Shown in pieces: positions 11,692 to 22,397 of a DNA stretch of 64,000 bases. Both the position numbers and the translations under genes were made by a program. Source of the DNA: Channallabes apus (Eukaryota > Chordata > Actinopteri > Siluriformes > Clariidae). The first letter of the stretch is position 1. Every line of letters starts with the position of its first letter. The notes under the pieces were generated by a model that was not told the DNA's origin, did not search any database, and saw only the letters and a program-made list of their open reading frames with translations. The stretch lies in NCBI GenBank assembly GCA_030522415.1, contig CM060113.1, positions 3,827,467-3,891,466 on the forward strand. Reading direction: 5' to 3'.

Positions 11692-12600
11692 TTATACTTA
11701 TTTCTTCCTCGTGCTCAAAGTCTCCTGAGAAAAAGTGTTATAGAAAATGAATGGAAAGAAATGCCACAGTGGAAAACAATGTTTATTATGGTAAGACTAC
11801 CATAGACTAGACTTCAAGCATGCTACACTACTGTTGTAATTAACCACTGAACTTCTTCCTCTGTAACAGCCGTTGTATGGAATGCTCTGTAGTCATATTC
11901 TACATTTCAGTCATGTGTGACATAGTGAATGTAGTGTCATGGAGACTGGACTCAATGTTTATTTATGTCGGAATAGAGGTACAGTTACTGTACAGCTCGC
12001 TGTGATACCTATCCTGTAAACTATCCTGGTGTTAATGCTATGCACTTCCCCACTCCCTACACCACTCTCCGCTGAAACGCCATGGCAAAGGGTGGTATTT
12101 TGGGTGGTATTATTATGCCAGTTATTATAGTGCCAGCTGGACAGGCTACTGTTGTCCAAGTCAGATCACAATTAACCAAGGCAACATTTAATCAGCGCCA
12201 CCTAAAGTTGATGTGAAACAATCAAACAGAAAAACATGAGACAATGCCACTGGCGAACACCAAGTTGTTTGCCGATACTGATGTACAGCCGATAAATCGG
12301 TGCGTCCTTTCTTAGCAGACTTTAGCTACTTTCCTTCATCGACCAATAATTGATTACCGTTGTTTGTCCCAACTGTACAATTTGTTCTACAGTGTTAACT
12401 TTATTTGTTCTTTCTGTTACCTTTATGTCGTCTCCAGTTTATGACTACACGACACCCCAGCTTTTATACATCCTGGATAGAAAATATAGTATTAATGTTT
12501 ACAGATATTGAAGAATTTATATACTGTATATACAGTTTTATAATAAAATATATTCATCTAAATGTGTTGCCATTATTATGACTATTGCTTGTTTCATTCT
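11692..12600. other. Non-coding, no recognised element
   Basis: Short unrelated frames only. Confidence 0.35.
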
Positions 12601-12603
12601 TCT

Positions 12604-12725
12604 CAGATAAGAATAGACCCATCTTTAAACATGCCAACTAATTGTCTGATTTCCAAAGAGGCCAGATTGTTGGTGAATCTGAGGGTGGATTGTCCCAGAG
12701 ACACATGGCTAGGAAATATCTTTTT
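12604..12725 (+). pseudogene. Tc1-like transposase N-terminal fragment
   Basis: One frame reads DFQRGQIVGESEGGLSQRHM. This is the first helix-turn-helix of Tc1-like transposases (the usual form is QRGQIVGL...GLSYRxIA). Nothing of the catalytic core follows in frame and no TIRs were seen. A very old copy. Confidence 0.55.
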
Positions 12726-13004
12726 TTGGCAGAAGGAGAATTACTGTATAGTTCGGTTTAAAAGAAAAGAAATTTCATGAACGTGAGCTCTTTAACCTAG
12801 GCTTTCTGAATGGCATCTCCATGCTGTTTGAAGATCTGTTGAGAAGAAAAAACCCTCTCGTTATACCAAGCGTAGGCCAGCTGTTGCTCTTAAAGGAAAA
12901 TTAGGAATAAAGGAAAAACTTTATTATAAACTTGTGGGTGTCTGTTAACCTACTTCTAGCATGTCAGTTTAAATCTGGGAAAATGTTCAGCACTGAAATG
13001 AACT

Positions 13005-13240
13005 TTCTATTCTACCTTTCATTCATTCCTTCGTTCATCCTATACTCTGCATATCCCGTTCAGGTCATGAGAAGACTCATAACAAACACCCGAGTCTTTA
13101 GTGTCAGCCATTTCTCTGGGTGATTTTATATTGATGCTGGCTGTGGTTTTGTCTAGATCTCGATCTCAATCCTGTTCCTGCCCTAAGCTCCAGATCCACC
13201 TCCACCCTGACCAGCATAAAGGTTACCGAAGATTAATGAA
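13005..13240 (+). repeat. SINE-like remnant
   Basis: Starts with ATTCATTCCTTCGTTCATCC and ends with CCAGATCCACCTCCACCCTGACCAGCATAAAGG...GAATGAATG. It shares the 3' block with 8036-8130. Confidence 0.45.
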
Positions 13241-13765
13241 TGATAACAGATGCATCTTAATTACATCTGAAACCCAATACAGAAAATACCGCAAAGTGGC
13301 TGAAAGCAAGTGCACATGAACCTACAAATGTGAAAATAACCCAGTGAACACCATCTTTAAATTTGTCATGAAAGCAGCCTAACCCATAGCACTCCCGCGT
13401 TATTAATCTTCAGCGAACATCATTAAACCTTAATCATCATCCCTCAAAATCACCATTAGAGAAGTGCGATTGCTCCGAAGCCTGGGCTTTGACTGACAGA
13501 TACTCGGGGTCTGTGCGCATTTCTGACAGATGGCTGAAGATTTTAGCGCTTTATCTCGTTCGTTTTTACATTTTGCTAGTGGGTAGAAGTTAGCTAGAGG
13601 CAATAATGTCCCAAGATGTGACTGCTGAGCGAGGTTGCCACCTGCGAGTGCGTGCATACTGAAGCAGACGGCCTTTTGAGTGCTGTTTGTCTCTCACTTC
13701 GGATGCACCTACTATTCATCAGCTTCTCGCATCTGCTCACTGTCACCTAGCCATCCATCTCATGC
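13241..13765. other. Unique non-coding sequence
   Basis: No gene. The 13380-13660 part is complex, non-repetitive sequence that could be conserved non-coding DNA (inference). Confidence 0.3.
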
Positions 13766-13807
13766 ATGTGTGTGTGTGTGTGTGTGTGTGTGTTTGTGTG
13801 TGTGTGT
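13766..13807 (+). repeat. (TG)n microsatellite
   Basis: TG array with one TTTG interruption. Confidence 0.93.
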
Positions 13808-14428
13808 CTGCTCACACCGCCTACTCAGATCTTGTATCTGGAAACGCTCTTACAGATTAGACCTACGCAAAAATCATGCACTCATGCATTATACATTATT
13901 CAAGAATATTGAATGTATTAGGAGAATAATAATAATTAAAAAAAAAAGGATAAAGTTGAGAATAATCAGAGACTCCTTACACAAATGCTCAAGTTGATTT
14001 CCTGGGATTTTCATTTAGATTATACAAATTGACTGTGTGTACTTTACACCACTGGATTTTATTTATTTTTTTCCTGAAAACCACTCGACTCGAAGCCTGA
14101 GAAACAGAATACATAAGTAAAATATATTACCAATTTTATTATATTGTTTAGATGGCAAGGACTAAAATGGTTTGTTAACACCAAAGTAAATATTGTTTAG
14201 TTTAATAAGGTATGTAGCTTTGATACTGTATATTAAATAAAATAGCACTTGATCCAGTTCAACTCGTTTTTCTGCATTTTATTTACTGTATATCACGCTG
14301 TGACAAATTAATGAAACCATGTAAACTACAGTGTATTGCCAAAAGTATTCGCTCGCATGCCATCACATTCATACTGCATAAGCTTGAGTAAAATTCCTAA
14401 TCCATACAGTTTAATATTATGCTGTTAC

Positions 14429-15802
14429 TGTCACGGGCGCAGGCAGAACGGTATGAATCCAATAATGGGCATGAGATGAGGCGACGTAGCTGGGACACGT
14501 GGAATGTGGGATTTATTCGTCGCATCGTAGAGGGAAGCAAAAGTTTGACCGCGCAGGGATTGACAATCTTGGTTATGGTGAAAGGGCCGATGTAACGGGG
14601 TGACAGTTTGCGGGACAGGGTCTTAAGAGGGAGGTCTCTGGTGGAGAGCCTGACTCTCTGCCCTATCCTGTACTTGGGGGCCTGAGAGCGTCTGCGGTCT
14701 GCTTGCTCCTTGTAAGTTCTGCCTTGTCGTAGCAGCGTCCTTCTGGCCTGAGTCCAGGTCCTCCTGCAGCGGCGAATGAAGGCTTGGGCAGAGGGGATGC
14801 TGACCTCCTCTTCCTGAGAGGGGAACAAGGGTGGTTGGTAACCCAGGCAGCACTGGAAGGGGGACAGCCCAGTAGACGAAGAGACTAGAGAGTTGTGGGC
14901 GTATTCGACCCAGGGCAGGAATCTGCTCCACGAGGTGACATCCCGGTAGGTCATGCATCTCAGGGCGACCTCGAGAGCCTGGTTCTTCCTCTCCGTCTGC
15001 CCATTGGATTGAGGGTGGAAACCTGATGACAGGCTTTGGGTGGCTCCGATGAGCTTACAAAATGCCTTCCAGAACTGAGAGGTGAACTGTGGGCCCCGAT
15101 CAGACACAATGTCCTTAGGCAGGCCGTGGAGCGTAAATACATGATTGATCATAAGTTCTGCAGTCTCCTTGGCGGACGGGAGTTTTGGTAGGGGGATGAA
15201 GTGAGCAGCTTTAGAGAACCGATCAACCACAGTCATGATGCAGGTGTGGCCGGTGGAGGGGGGTAGTCCGGTGACGAAGTCCAGGGCGATGTTGGACCAG
15301 GGGCAATGAGGGATGGGCAGGGGTCTGAGGAGGCCAGCCGGGGCCATGTTGACATGCTTAGATCTTATGCAGACATTGCACGCTGCAACAAAGTGAGAGG
15401 CGTCCTCCTTGAGGGTGGGCCACCAAAACCGCTGCTGGGCTAGTGCCAGAGTTCTGGCGGAGCCTGGGTGGCAAGAGAGTTTAGAACTGTGGGCCTACTC
15501 CAGGACTTGAGAACGCAGATCGAGGGGAACGAAGAGACGGTTAGGAGGCACATTGCTTGGGCTTGGTCCATGGGATAGGGCTTCCTTGACAATGTCGAGC
15601 TCGATGTCGAGCTCGGCCACGGCGAGCAGGCAGGGGGGTGGCAGAATCGTCTCACATGGGGCAGGGTCTTGGGTGGTTGTAAATAGTCTTGAGAGAGCGT
15701 CCGGCTTGGTGTTCTTAGAGCCTGGTCGGTAGGAGAGGGTGAAGTTGAAGTTGAGGGTGACAGCGTGGGAAAAAGACGGCCGGCAGACCGTGACTCGTGA
15801 CA
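14429..15802 (-). mobile_element. Internally deleted Ty3/gypsy retrotransposon
   Basis: On the plus strand the insert starts TGTCACGGGCGC and ends CTCGTGACA, so it has LTR-type TG...CA ends. It is flanked by a 5-bp direct repeat GTTAC (14424-14428 and 15803-15807). Only the end of RNase H and most of integrase remain between these ends. No pair of long LTRs is evident, so one or both LTRs were largely lost before or after insertion. Confidence 0.75.
14430..15780 (-). pseudogene. Gypsy Pol fragment: RNase H end plus integrase
   Basis: The reading frame starts in the RNase H tail (LSYRPGSKNTKPDALSRL). It continues into the integrase zinc-binding region (H...CHPGS...CNVC) and the catalytic core with LDFVTG (first D), VSDRGPQF (second D) and QTERKNQ (E). 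The D-to-E spacing is 35 residues, as in retroviral-type integrases. The C-terminal part has the GPF/Y-like block (RYIGPFTI) and the usual HVSQLRRL end. One in-frame TAG lies at 15497-15495, just before [11 protein letters not shown]; downstream from 15347 the frame is open for 316 codons. Gag, protease and RT are missing, so it cannot move itself. It belongs to the same broad chromovirus-like group as the 45.8-kb element but is clearly a different family. Confidence 0.88.
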
Positions 15803-15862
15803 GTTACAGTATATTACAGTTTAATATTATGACACTGATGTTGGACGAGCGAATTACATGAC

Positions 15863-16610
15863 AGGATAATATTTAATGCTAACCACAAATAACAATCATA
15901 GTGTTTTGATAGCCTCAAGCTTCAGCGTAATGTATAGTATTTTTTTTCATACCAAACTGTCAGACAGTGATACGAGACAAATATAGTGAATGCAAACTTC
16001 TGAGTTGTTTAGAGCTGAATAGTGGATATATTTTTATGTATTAATACTGATGTATTAATACTGATTGGAATGAATTCCTCACGATTCCCTCATCACAGCT
16101 CCAGAGCACAGTTTGACAGTTATATGTATTTAGCACCATGGCTCTTCAGGAATATTTATTTTTGTCCCTTTTTCCTCTTTTTGTCCTTAATTACATTATA
16201 ATGAAGTATCATTCTCAAAAATTGGGACATTACTTGTGGCGGAAAGGAAACAGCATGCACCAGATCGTAATAGTCAAATCAGGGCCATTTGCAACATCTC
16301 CTGTGGCATGGTGAGCATAATAAAATGTAAAGTGCACATTCTTAGGCACAACAGAAAATGCGTCATTGAATTCGCCCTTGCATAAAGCTGGCAGATTCTT
16401 ATCTGCGTGCTGCAACAGGGGCCAGTCGGTATGTGGTATCTCCGCACGGCCAGAATGGATCTCGTAATTCCTCTCGCTGCATGCAGCAATAGACCGTTAC
16501 CTTGGAGTGTGGAAGAAGAAAACGCCTTATCGATATATAAGCTGGTGGTTTTGTGTGTGAGGGATTTTACAGGAGGTATTTGCTGCAGCACTCGGGTCAC
16601 AGAAGAGGAA
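15863..16610. other. Unique non-coding sequence
   Basis: No gene. 16200-16600 is complex, non-repetitive sequence. Confidence 0.35.
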
Positions 16611-16619
16611 AAATCCAGT

Positions 16620-16668
16620 GCTCTCTCTCTCTTTCTCTCTCTCTCTCTCTTTGTTATTTCTCTCTCTC
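16620..16668 (+). repeat. (CT)n low-complexity tract
   Basis: CTCTCTTT-type pyrimidine run. Confidence 0.85.
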
Positions 16669-16856
16669 ATTATACTGTTTTTTTTCTGCCATTATTTCTC
16701 TAGGAATGTATCCATATTTGTTATAATTATGATACATTTTTCACCTTGCTTTCTGATTTCAGATGATGTAAAACAAACATTTATTTTATTAATGTATACA
16801 ATCACATTACCGGCCCTGGAATGTATTGGCACCCTTCAAAAATGAATGAAAATGGC

Positions 16857-16860
<4 letters not shown>

Positions 16861-16901
<41 letters not shown>

Positions 16902-16918
16902 GTAATAATAATAATAAT
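16861..16918 (+). repeat. (TAA)n microsatellite
   Basis: About 19 units with one AGT change. Confidence 0.95.
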
Positions 16919-17088
16919 GCAATACTATTTCCTTAGTATTTTTGTATTTTTGATTGACCAAAAATTATTCTATTCACAAATATTTAAATATTAAAATATT
17001 TTACCCTTAATATAATGTATATTAACACTATGAATATTTAAAATTAATTTTATCTAATATAATTCATTGTCATACATAGTTGATGATA

Positions 17089-17099
17089 ATAAGTTGATG

Positions 17100-17137
<38 letters not shown>
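17089..17137 (+). repeat. (TAA)n microsatellite, left of SINE
   Basis: The array continues at 17520-17555 on the other side of the SINE, so the SINE landed inside it. Confidence 0.9.
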
Positions 17138-17519
17138 TCATTCATTCATTCATTCATCTTCTATACCGCTTAATCCTGTGTTCAGGGTCGCGGGGGACCT
17201 GGAGCCTATCCCAGGAGACTTCGGGCACTAGGTGGGGTACACCCTGGGCAGGGTGCCAATCCATTGCAGGGCACACACACATACACACACTCACACACCC
17301 AATCACACACTACGGGCAATTTAGGAACGCCAATTAGCCTAACCTGCATATCTGTGGACTATGGGAGGAAACCGGAGTACCCGGAGGAAACCCACCAAGC
17401 ACGGGGAGAACATGCAAACTCCATGCACACAGAGACGGGAATCGAGCCTGGCCGGGGAATCGAACCCAGACCCTGGAGGTGCAAGGCGACAGTGCTAACC
17501 AATACACCACCGCGCCGCC
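17138..17519 (-). repeat. Mermaid-type SINE, full length
   Basis: An antisense copy with (ATTC)n tail at left and GGCGGCGCGGTGGTGTA head at right. It is inserted within a (TAA)n array, so the TSD is hidden in the microsatellite. It is very similar to the copies at 9.5 and 22.0 kb. Confidence 0.93.

Positions 17520-17555
<36 letters not shown>
17520..17555 (+). repeat. (AAT)n microsatellite, right of SINE
   Basis: Continuation of the interrupted (TAA)n array. Confidence 0.9.
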
Positions 17556-19090
17556 TGCAAACAGCAATAACCAGGCCCCAGCACCCTGTGTCATCACCAC
17601 CTTGGTGCACGAGAAAGACAATAGGCACAGTGGACACATGCATTATAGGGGACATACCAATACGATTATGACATAGATTTAAAAATCTATTTATTTATAT
17701 TCATATCTATTTTTTTAAACCTTCAAAAAGCCCCAGATGCTGAAAAAAGCATCACACTATAATGTGATGTCAATATTAAGGCATACATTTAAGTCATCAT
17801 CACAGCTGAACCGTTTGAGATAACAAAAATCCCTCTGCAATTTTGCATCGTCAATGCATTGAAATCACATCGGCCTGTTTTATTTAGTGATCGTATAAAT
17901 CCCTCAGGAGGTCAAAATCTTTTGGGTGCGTTAAATAACTGACTTTCTGTTGAGAAGAACTCATGGCATGCAAAGCAAAAGTTCTTCAGCTCAATCAGCT
18001 CTACATGTGTACTGGATAATAATAAATCATATAAAAATAATGTCTAGGATATTTTTATTTTATTTTAAAGAAAAACGGTTATTTTAGAAATGAACATTTA
18101 AAAGAAAAACATTCAATTAAGTATACCTAAATATATATACTTATCTTAATATTTAAAACAATTTTAGTTTTTTGGCCAAACAAACTATGTCACCTAAATA
18201 CACTCCAGTATATTGTGTACTGTATGAACACTGTATGTGCCAATAATTCTGGAACTGACCTACATTTACAGTCTATATTTTTGTGATGATTTTCTATATC
18301 ATCGCCCAGTTTCAAGCGTCCGAGTCTGGAAGAGCTCTCCTGAGAGTGCTGTCAATTTACAGCAGCACTGTTTACGCTTCTGGGCCTCTGACATGGAGTT
18401 AGACATTTCGCTGATGTATGGGAATGTCTCCGGTGCATCTGAGCAGACATCATTCAGACAGGTTTCTGCAGAGATGACAGTTATGAAGCAGGTTCAGTCA
18501 GGAAGTTAGATCAAGATAGAAGTTGGATAAAGACAAGAGCTCTAGATAAGGCAGTAGGTGGCAGTTAAGAATAGTTGAGAATTCTGGTTGGAAGAAGGCT
18601 GAGTGTAAACATATACTGTACTGTACTTTGTATATGGAAAGGTGACATGAAAGGATCATGGAGAAGAAATTATTCACGGAGAGTGACTCATGAGTGAGAA
18701 AGAATTAAATCCAAGCTCAAAGAGCAAGCAGGTGAAGGTCAAGGGCCTCCACACTAAGGGTCCATGGTGCCACTCGGGCTTTCCTGGGATTTCAACAATG
18801 TTCAATCTCTTACCATAATAAACATAAATGAGGCAAAAAATGCAAAACCTATGCACAAAATGATCAGTTGTCCTCAGTTGTAATTAAGATGAAATTATAA
18901 ACCCTTTTCTATGCCAGGTATATTCACCTCCCCTCTCAATTACACGTCCATGTACAGTATGTGGAAGAGGGCAAATAGCCCTTTCATTTGAGTGTGTTAC
19001 TCTGCCCTGTTCGTGTATCTCTAAGGAAGGACACATTACATCACTACATGTTGTCTGGACATATGAAGTGAGCTGTCTGGTGACTTGGTG
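17556..19090. other. Non-coding, no recognised element
   Basis: AT-rich, short unrelated frames. No TE landmarks recognised. Confidence 0.35.
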
Positions 19091-19316
19091 TCAGTGTTGG
19101 GTGTAACTTGGATTAGTTTTTAATGTAACGAGTAATCTAACACATTAGGTCCGCCATTTAAGTACTCAGTTATTTAGTACATTTTTTCAAAAATATAATC
19201 CGTTATTCAGACAGTTTATGTAATCCGTGAGCCAGACAGCAGTCATTCCCAATCCGTTAGTGTGTGAGTGTGAAAGTCGTCCTACAAGCCCCGCCCCCTC
19301 TGTTATTCCAGCTGTT

Positions 19317-19465
19317 ATACCCCTATCTCACTGCTGCGGTTTAACTGTGCGAGGACAGACGCGTGGAAAGATGGAAACCTAATCACAGCACCAAAACTCG
19401 CGGTGAATCGTGATGAACCGTACTTACGGACACCACGCGAAACCTCATAGGTGAGATAGGGGTAT
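19317..19465 (+). mobile_element. 149-bp MITE with ATACCCCTATCTCAC ends
   Basis: It begins ATACCCCTATCTCAC and ends GTGAGATAGGGGTAT, perfect inverted termini. The interior (CAGCACCAAAACTCGCGGTGAATC...GATGAACCGTACTTACGG) is also found at 26770-26820 and, inverted, at 26450-26525, so this is one family with at least three ends in the window. Confidence 0.75.
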
Positions 19466-20710
19466 TAGTAGGTGAGATAGGGGTATTAGTAGGTGAGATA
19501 GGGGTATTAGTAGGTGAGATAGGGGTATTAGTAGGTGAGATATGCGTATTAGTAGGTGAGATAGTGGTGTTAGTAGGTGAGATAGGGGTGTTAGTAGGTG
19601 AGATAGGGGTATTAGTAGGTGAGATAGTGGTGTTAGTAGGTGAGATATGCGTATTAGTAGGTGAGATAGTGGTGTTAGTAGGTGAGATAGGGGGATTAGT
19701 AGGTGAGATAGGGGTATTAGTAGGTGAGATAGGGGTATTAGTAGGTGAGATAGGGGTATTAGTAGGTGAGATAGTGGTGTTAGTAGGTGAGATAGGGGTG
19801 TTAGTAGGTGAGATAGTGGGGTTAGTAAGTGAGATAGTGGTGTTAGTAGGTGAGATAGTGGTGTTAGTAGGTGAGATAGGGGTGTTAGTAGGTGAGATAG
19901 GCTTATTAGTAGGTGAGATAGGGGTGTTAGTAGGTGAGATAGGGGTGTTAGTAGGTGAGATAGTGGGGTTAGTAAGTGAGATAGTGGTGTTAGTAGGTGA
20001 GATAGTGGTGTTAGTAGGTGAGATAGGGGTGTTAGTAGGTGAGATAGTGGTGTTAGTAGGTGAGATAGGCTTATTAGTAGGTGAGATAGGGGTGTTAGTA
20101 GGTGAGATAGTGGTGTTAGTAGGTGAGATAGGGGTGTTAGTAGGTGAGATAGGGGTGTTAGTAGGTGAGATAGTGGTGTTAGTAGGTGAGATAGGGGTGT
20201 TAGTAGGTGAGATAGGGGTGTTAGTAGGTAAGATAGGGGTGTTAGTAGGTGAGATAGGGGTGTTAGTAGGTGAGATAGTGGTGTTAGTAGGTGAGATAGG
20301 GGTGTTAGTAGGTGAGATAGGGGTGTTAGTAGGTGAGATAGGGGTATTAGTAGGTGAGATAGTGGTGTTAGTAGGTGAGATAGGGGTGTTAGTAGGTGAG
20401 ATAGGGGTGTTAGTAGGTAAGATAGGGGTGTTAGTAGGTGAGATAGGGGTGTTAGTAGGTTAGATAGGGGTGTTAGTAGGTGAGATAGGGGTGTTAGTAG
20501 GTGAGATAGGGGTGTTAGTAGGTAAGATAGTGGTGTTAGTAGGTGAGATAGGGGTGTTAGTAGGTGAGATATGGGTGTTAGTAGGTGAGATAGGGGTATT
20601 AGTAGGTGAGATAGTGGTGTTAGTAGGTGAGATAGGGGTGTTAGTAGGTGAGATAGGGGTGTTAGTAGGTAAGATAGGGGTGTTAGTAGGTGAGATAGGG
20701 GTGTTAGTAG
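19448..20710 (+). repeat. 21-bp minisatellite, about 60 units
   Basis: Tandem units of 21 bp, GGTGAGATAGGGGTATTAG plus TA, with G/T and A/G variants. The array spans 1263 bp (about 60 units). Because 21 is divisible by three, frames stay open on both strands (heptads VLVGEIG on plus, NTPISPT on minus). This is a property of the repeat and not evidence of a protein. The unit equals the right terminus of the adjacent MITE plus TTAGTA. Confidence 0.97.
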
Positions 20711-20891
20711 TCAACAGAATGTGGACCAAACTTCGCGATGATGGTAGAATAATTATGAAGAAGTTTTCATTTTCTGCAATGGAAAAGTACTTTAACTCTT
20801 TTATCAGAAAGTAGCGCTGTGATGTAACTGATTACTTTTTAAAGACAATAATTTTGTAATTGGTTAATTTAAAAAGTAACGTCCCCCAACA

Positions 20892-21773
20892 CTATTGGAG
20901 CATATTAATAATAATAATTAAATAAATATTAGTAATGATACAATAAATAAACATTAAATAAGTATATAATTATATTATAGTATATAAACCTGTAAACTCA
21001 ATGTGGAGCTGGAAAAGAACAAGAATTCACTTAACTCACAAGAATTCTAAGAAACTCTAAACTATAAGTTGGTTCACAGTAAATACACCCAACATTACAT
21101 TAGTTTTTAAGAATTTTCTTTGTTTACAATCATTATAATTAAAGTAAACTCAAGCAGGAGACTGATTAATGAAATAAAAAGTAGAAAAGCGAAGGGAAAA
21201 ACTGGGCCGTGGTGCCATCTTATGTTTGTGTGAGTAAATTTTTCCCCAGGTTTTGGTTTATCCGTCAGAGTTAAAGGCAGTCTCGGCTTGTGCGTCGCCA
21301 TTAAGTGTGTTAAATCCGTCATTAAATCATAATGAGGTGTGAATGGAGCTTATTAGTGAGACGGCGTCCTTTGGGAAGGCGACGTGTACACACCACTGAC
21401 TGACAGGTGAGATGAGTGACAGCTTGGCGGCATTAATTAGAGCCCAGGTGCCGACACAGGTGGGGCTGACTCCAAATACGTACACACAATGCACAAACAC
21501 ATGCACACTCACACACTCACACAACTGCTTGCACTCAGCACTACATATAAGTGTCATAGCACATCATGAGCCTTAGTTATAATTTTATTCCTAAATGACA
21601 GAGGTTAAAAAAAAACTTCATATTCTGATTAGATCAACTCATTCATACTGTGGCGTAATTATATTGTTTGTGTTGAGCTGGAATCTAAGTCACGGCGTCA
21701 ATTCTGTGTTTGTGTCCTGTTTTTCTGCCCAGGGCTTCGGATCCGAATCAGATCAGAATTTTACTAAATTAAT
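20892..21773. other. Unique non-coding sequence
   Basis: No gene. 21110-21480 is complex, non-repetitive sequence. Confidence 0.35.
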
Positions 21774-22020
21774 TCGGTGGTGTAGTGGTTAGCACTGTCG
21801 CCTTGCACCTCCAGGGTGCGGGTTCGATTCCTGGCCAGGCTCCTGTCTCTGTGTTCTCCCCGTGCTTCCGGGTACTCCACAAATTGCCCGTAGTGTTTGA
21901 ATGAATGTGTGCCCTGCGATGGATTGGCACTATGTCCAGGGGGTGCCCTAAGCCTCCTGGGATAGACTCCAGGTCCCCGCGACCCTGAATACAGGATAAA
22001 GCAGCGTAGAAGATGAGTGA
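21774..22020 (+). repeat. Mermaid-type SINE, internally shortened
   Basis: It has the head GGTGGTGTAGTGGTTAGCAC and the family 3' end (CGACCCTGAATACAGGAT), but segments between the CTGTCTCTGTG and ACAAATTGCCCGTAGTG blocks are missing. It is immediately followed head-to-tail by a complete copy. Confidence 0.88.
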
Positions 22021-22397
22021 GGGCGGTGCGGTGGTGTAGTGGTTAGCACTGTCGCCTTGCACCTCCAGGGTCTGGGTTCGATTCCCCGGCCAGGCTCGAT
22101 TCCCGTCTCTGTGTGCATGGAGTTTGCATGTTCTCCCCGTGCTTGGTGGGTTTCCTCCAGGTACTCCGGTTTCCTCCCACAGTCCAAAGATATGCAGGTT
22201 AGGCTGATTGGCGTTCCTAAATTGCCCGTACTGTGTGATTGGGTGTGTGAGTGTGTGTATGTGTGTGTGCCCTGTGATGGATTGGCACCCTGTCCAGGGT
22301 GTACCCCGCCTAGTGCCCGAAGTCTCCTGGGATAGGCTCCAGGTCCCCCGTGACCCTGAACACAGGATAAAGCAGCGTAGAAGATGAGTGAGTGAGT
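22021..22397 (+). repeat. Mermaid-type SINE, full length
   Basis: A complete copy from GGGCGGTGCGGTGGTGTAG to (GAGT)n. It starts exactly where the shortened copy ends (GATGAGTGA). Confidence 0.93.

Larger units (their letters stand above)
14329..15862 (+). mobile_element. Tc1-like element split by a gypsy insertion
   Basis: The left end CAGTGTATTGCCAAAAGTATTCGCTCGCATGCC is a Tc1-like TIR. To the right of the gypsy fragment, GACACTGATGTTGGACGAGCGAATTAC is typical interior and partial opposite TIR (GAGCGAATA in reverse). A short direct repeat ACAGTTTAATATTATG occurs at 14406-14421 and 15817-15832. The right TIR is truncated and no transposase remains. Confidence 0.65.
19092..20891 (+). mobile_element. 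hAT-like non-autonomous element carrying a minisatellite
   Basis: The left end CAGTGTTGGGTGTAACTTGG and the right end AAAGTAACGTCCCCCAACACTA are inverted (AGTGTTGGG...CCCAACACT), with adjacent 'gtaac/gtta' blocks. This is the signature of fish hAT-like 'AGTGTTGGG' elements. The interior holds a small MITE (19317-19465) and the minisatellite. The expected 8-bp TSD is not clean (ttggtgtc against ttggagca). Confidence 0.6.

Noticed and set aside
19564..20463. Long open frame of ~300 codons (VLVGEIG heptads)
   Set aside because: It is a 21-bp minisatellite; both strands are open because the unit is a multiple of three. No start context or domain.
19448..20710. CRISPR-like repeat array
   Set aside because: Units are contiguous with no unique spacers, and the genome is vertebrate.
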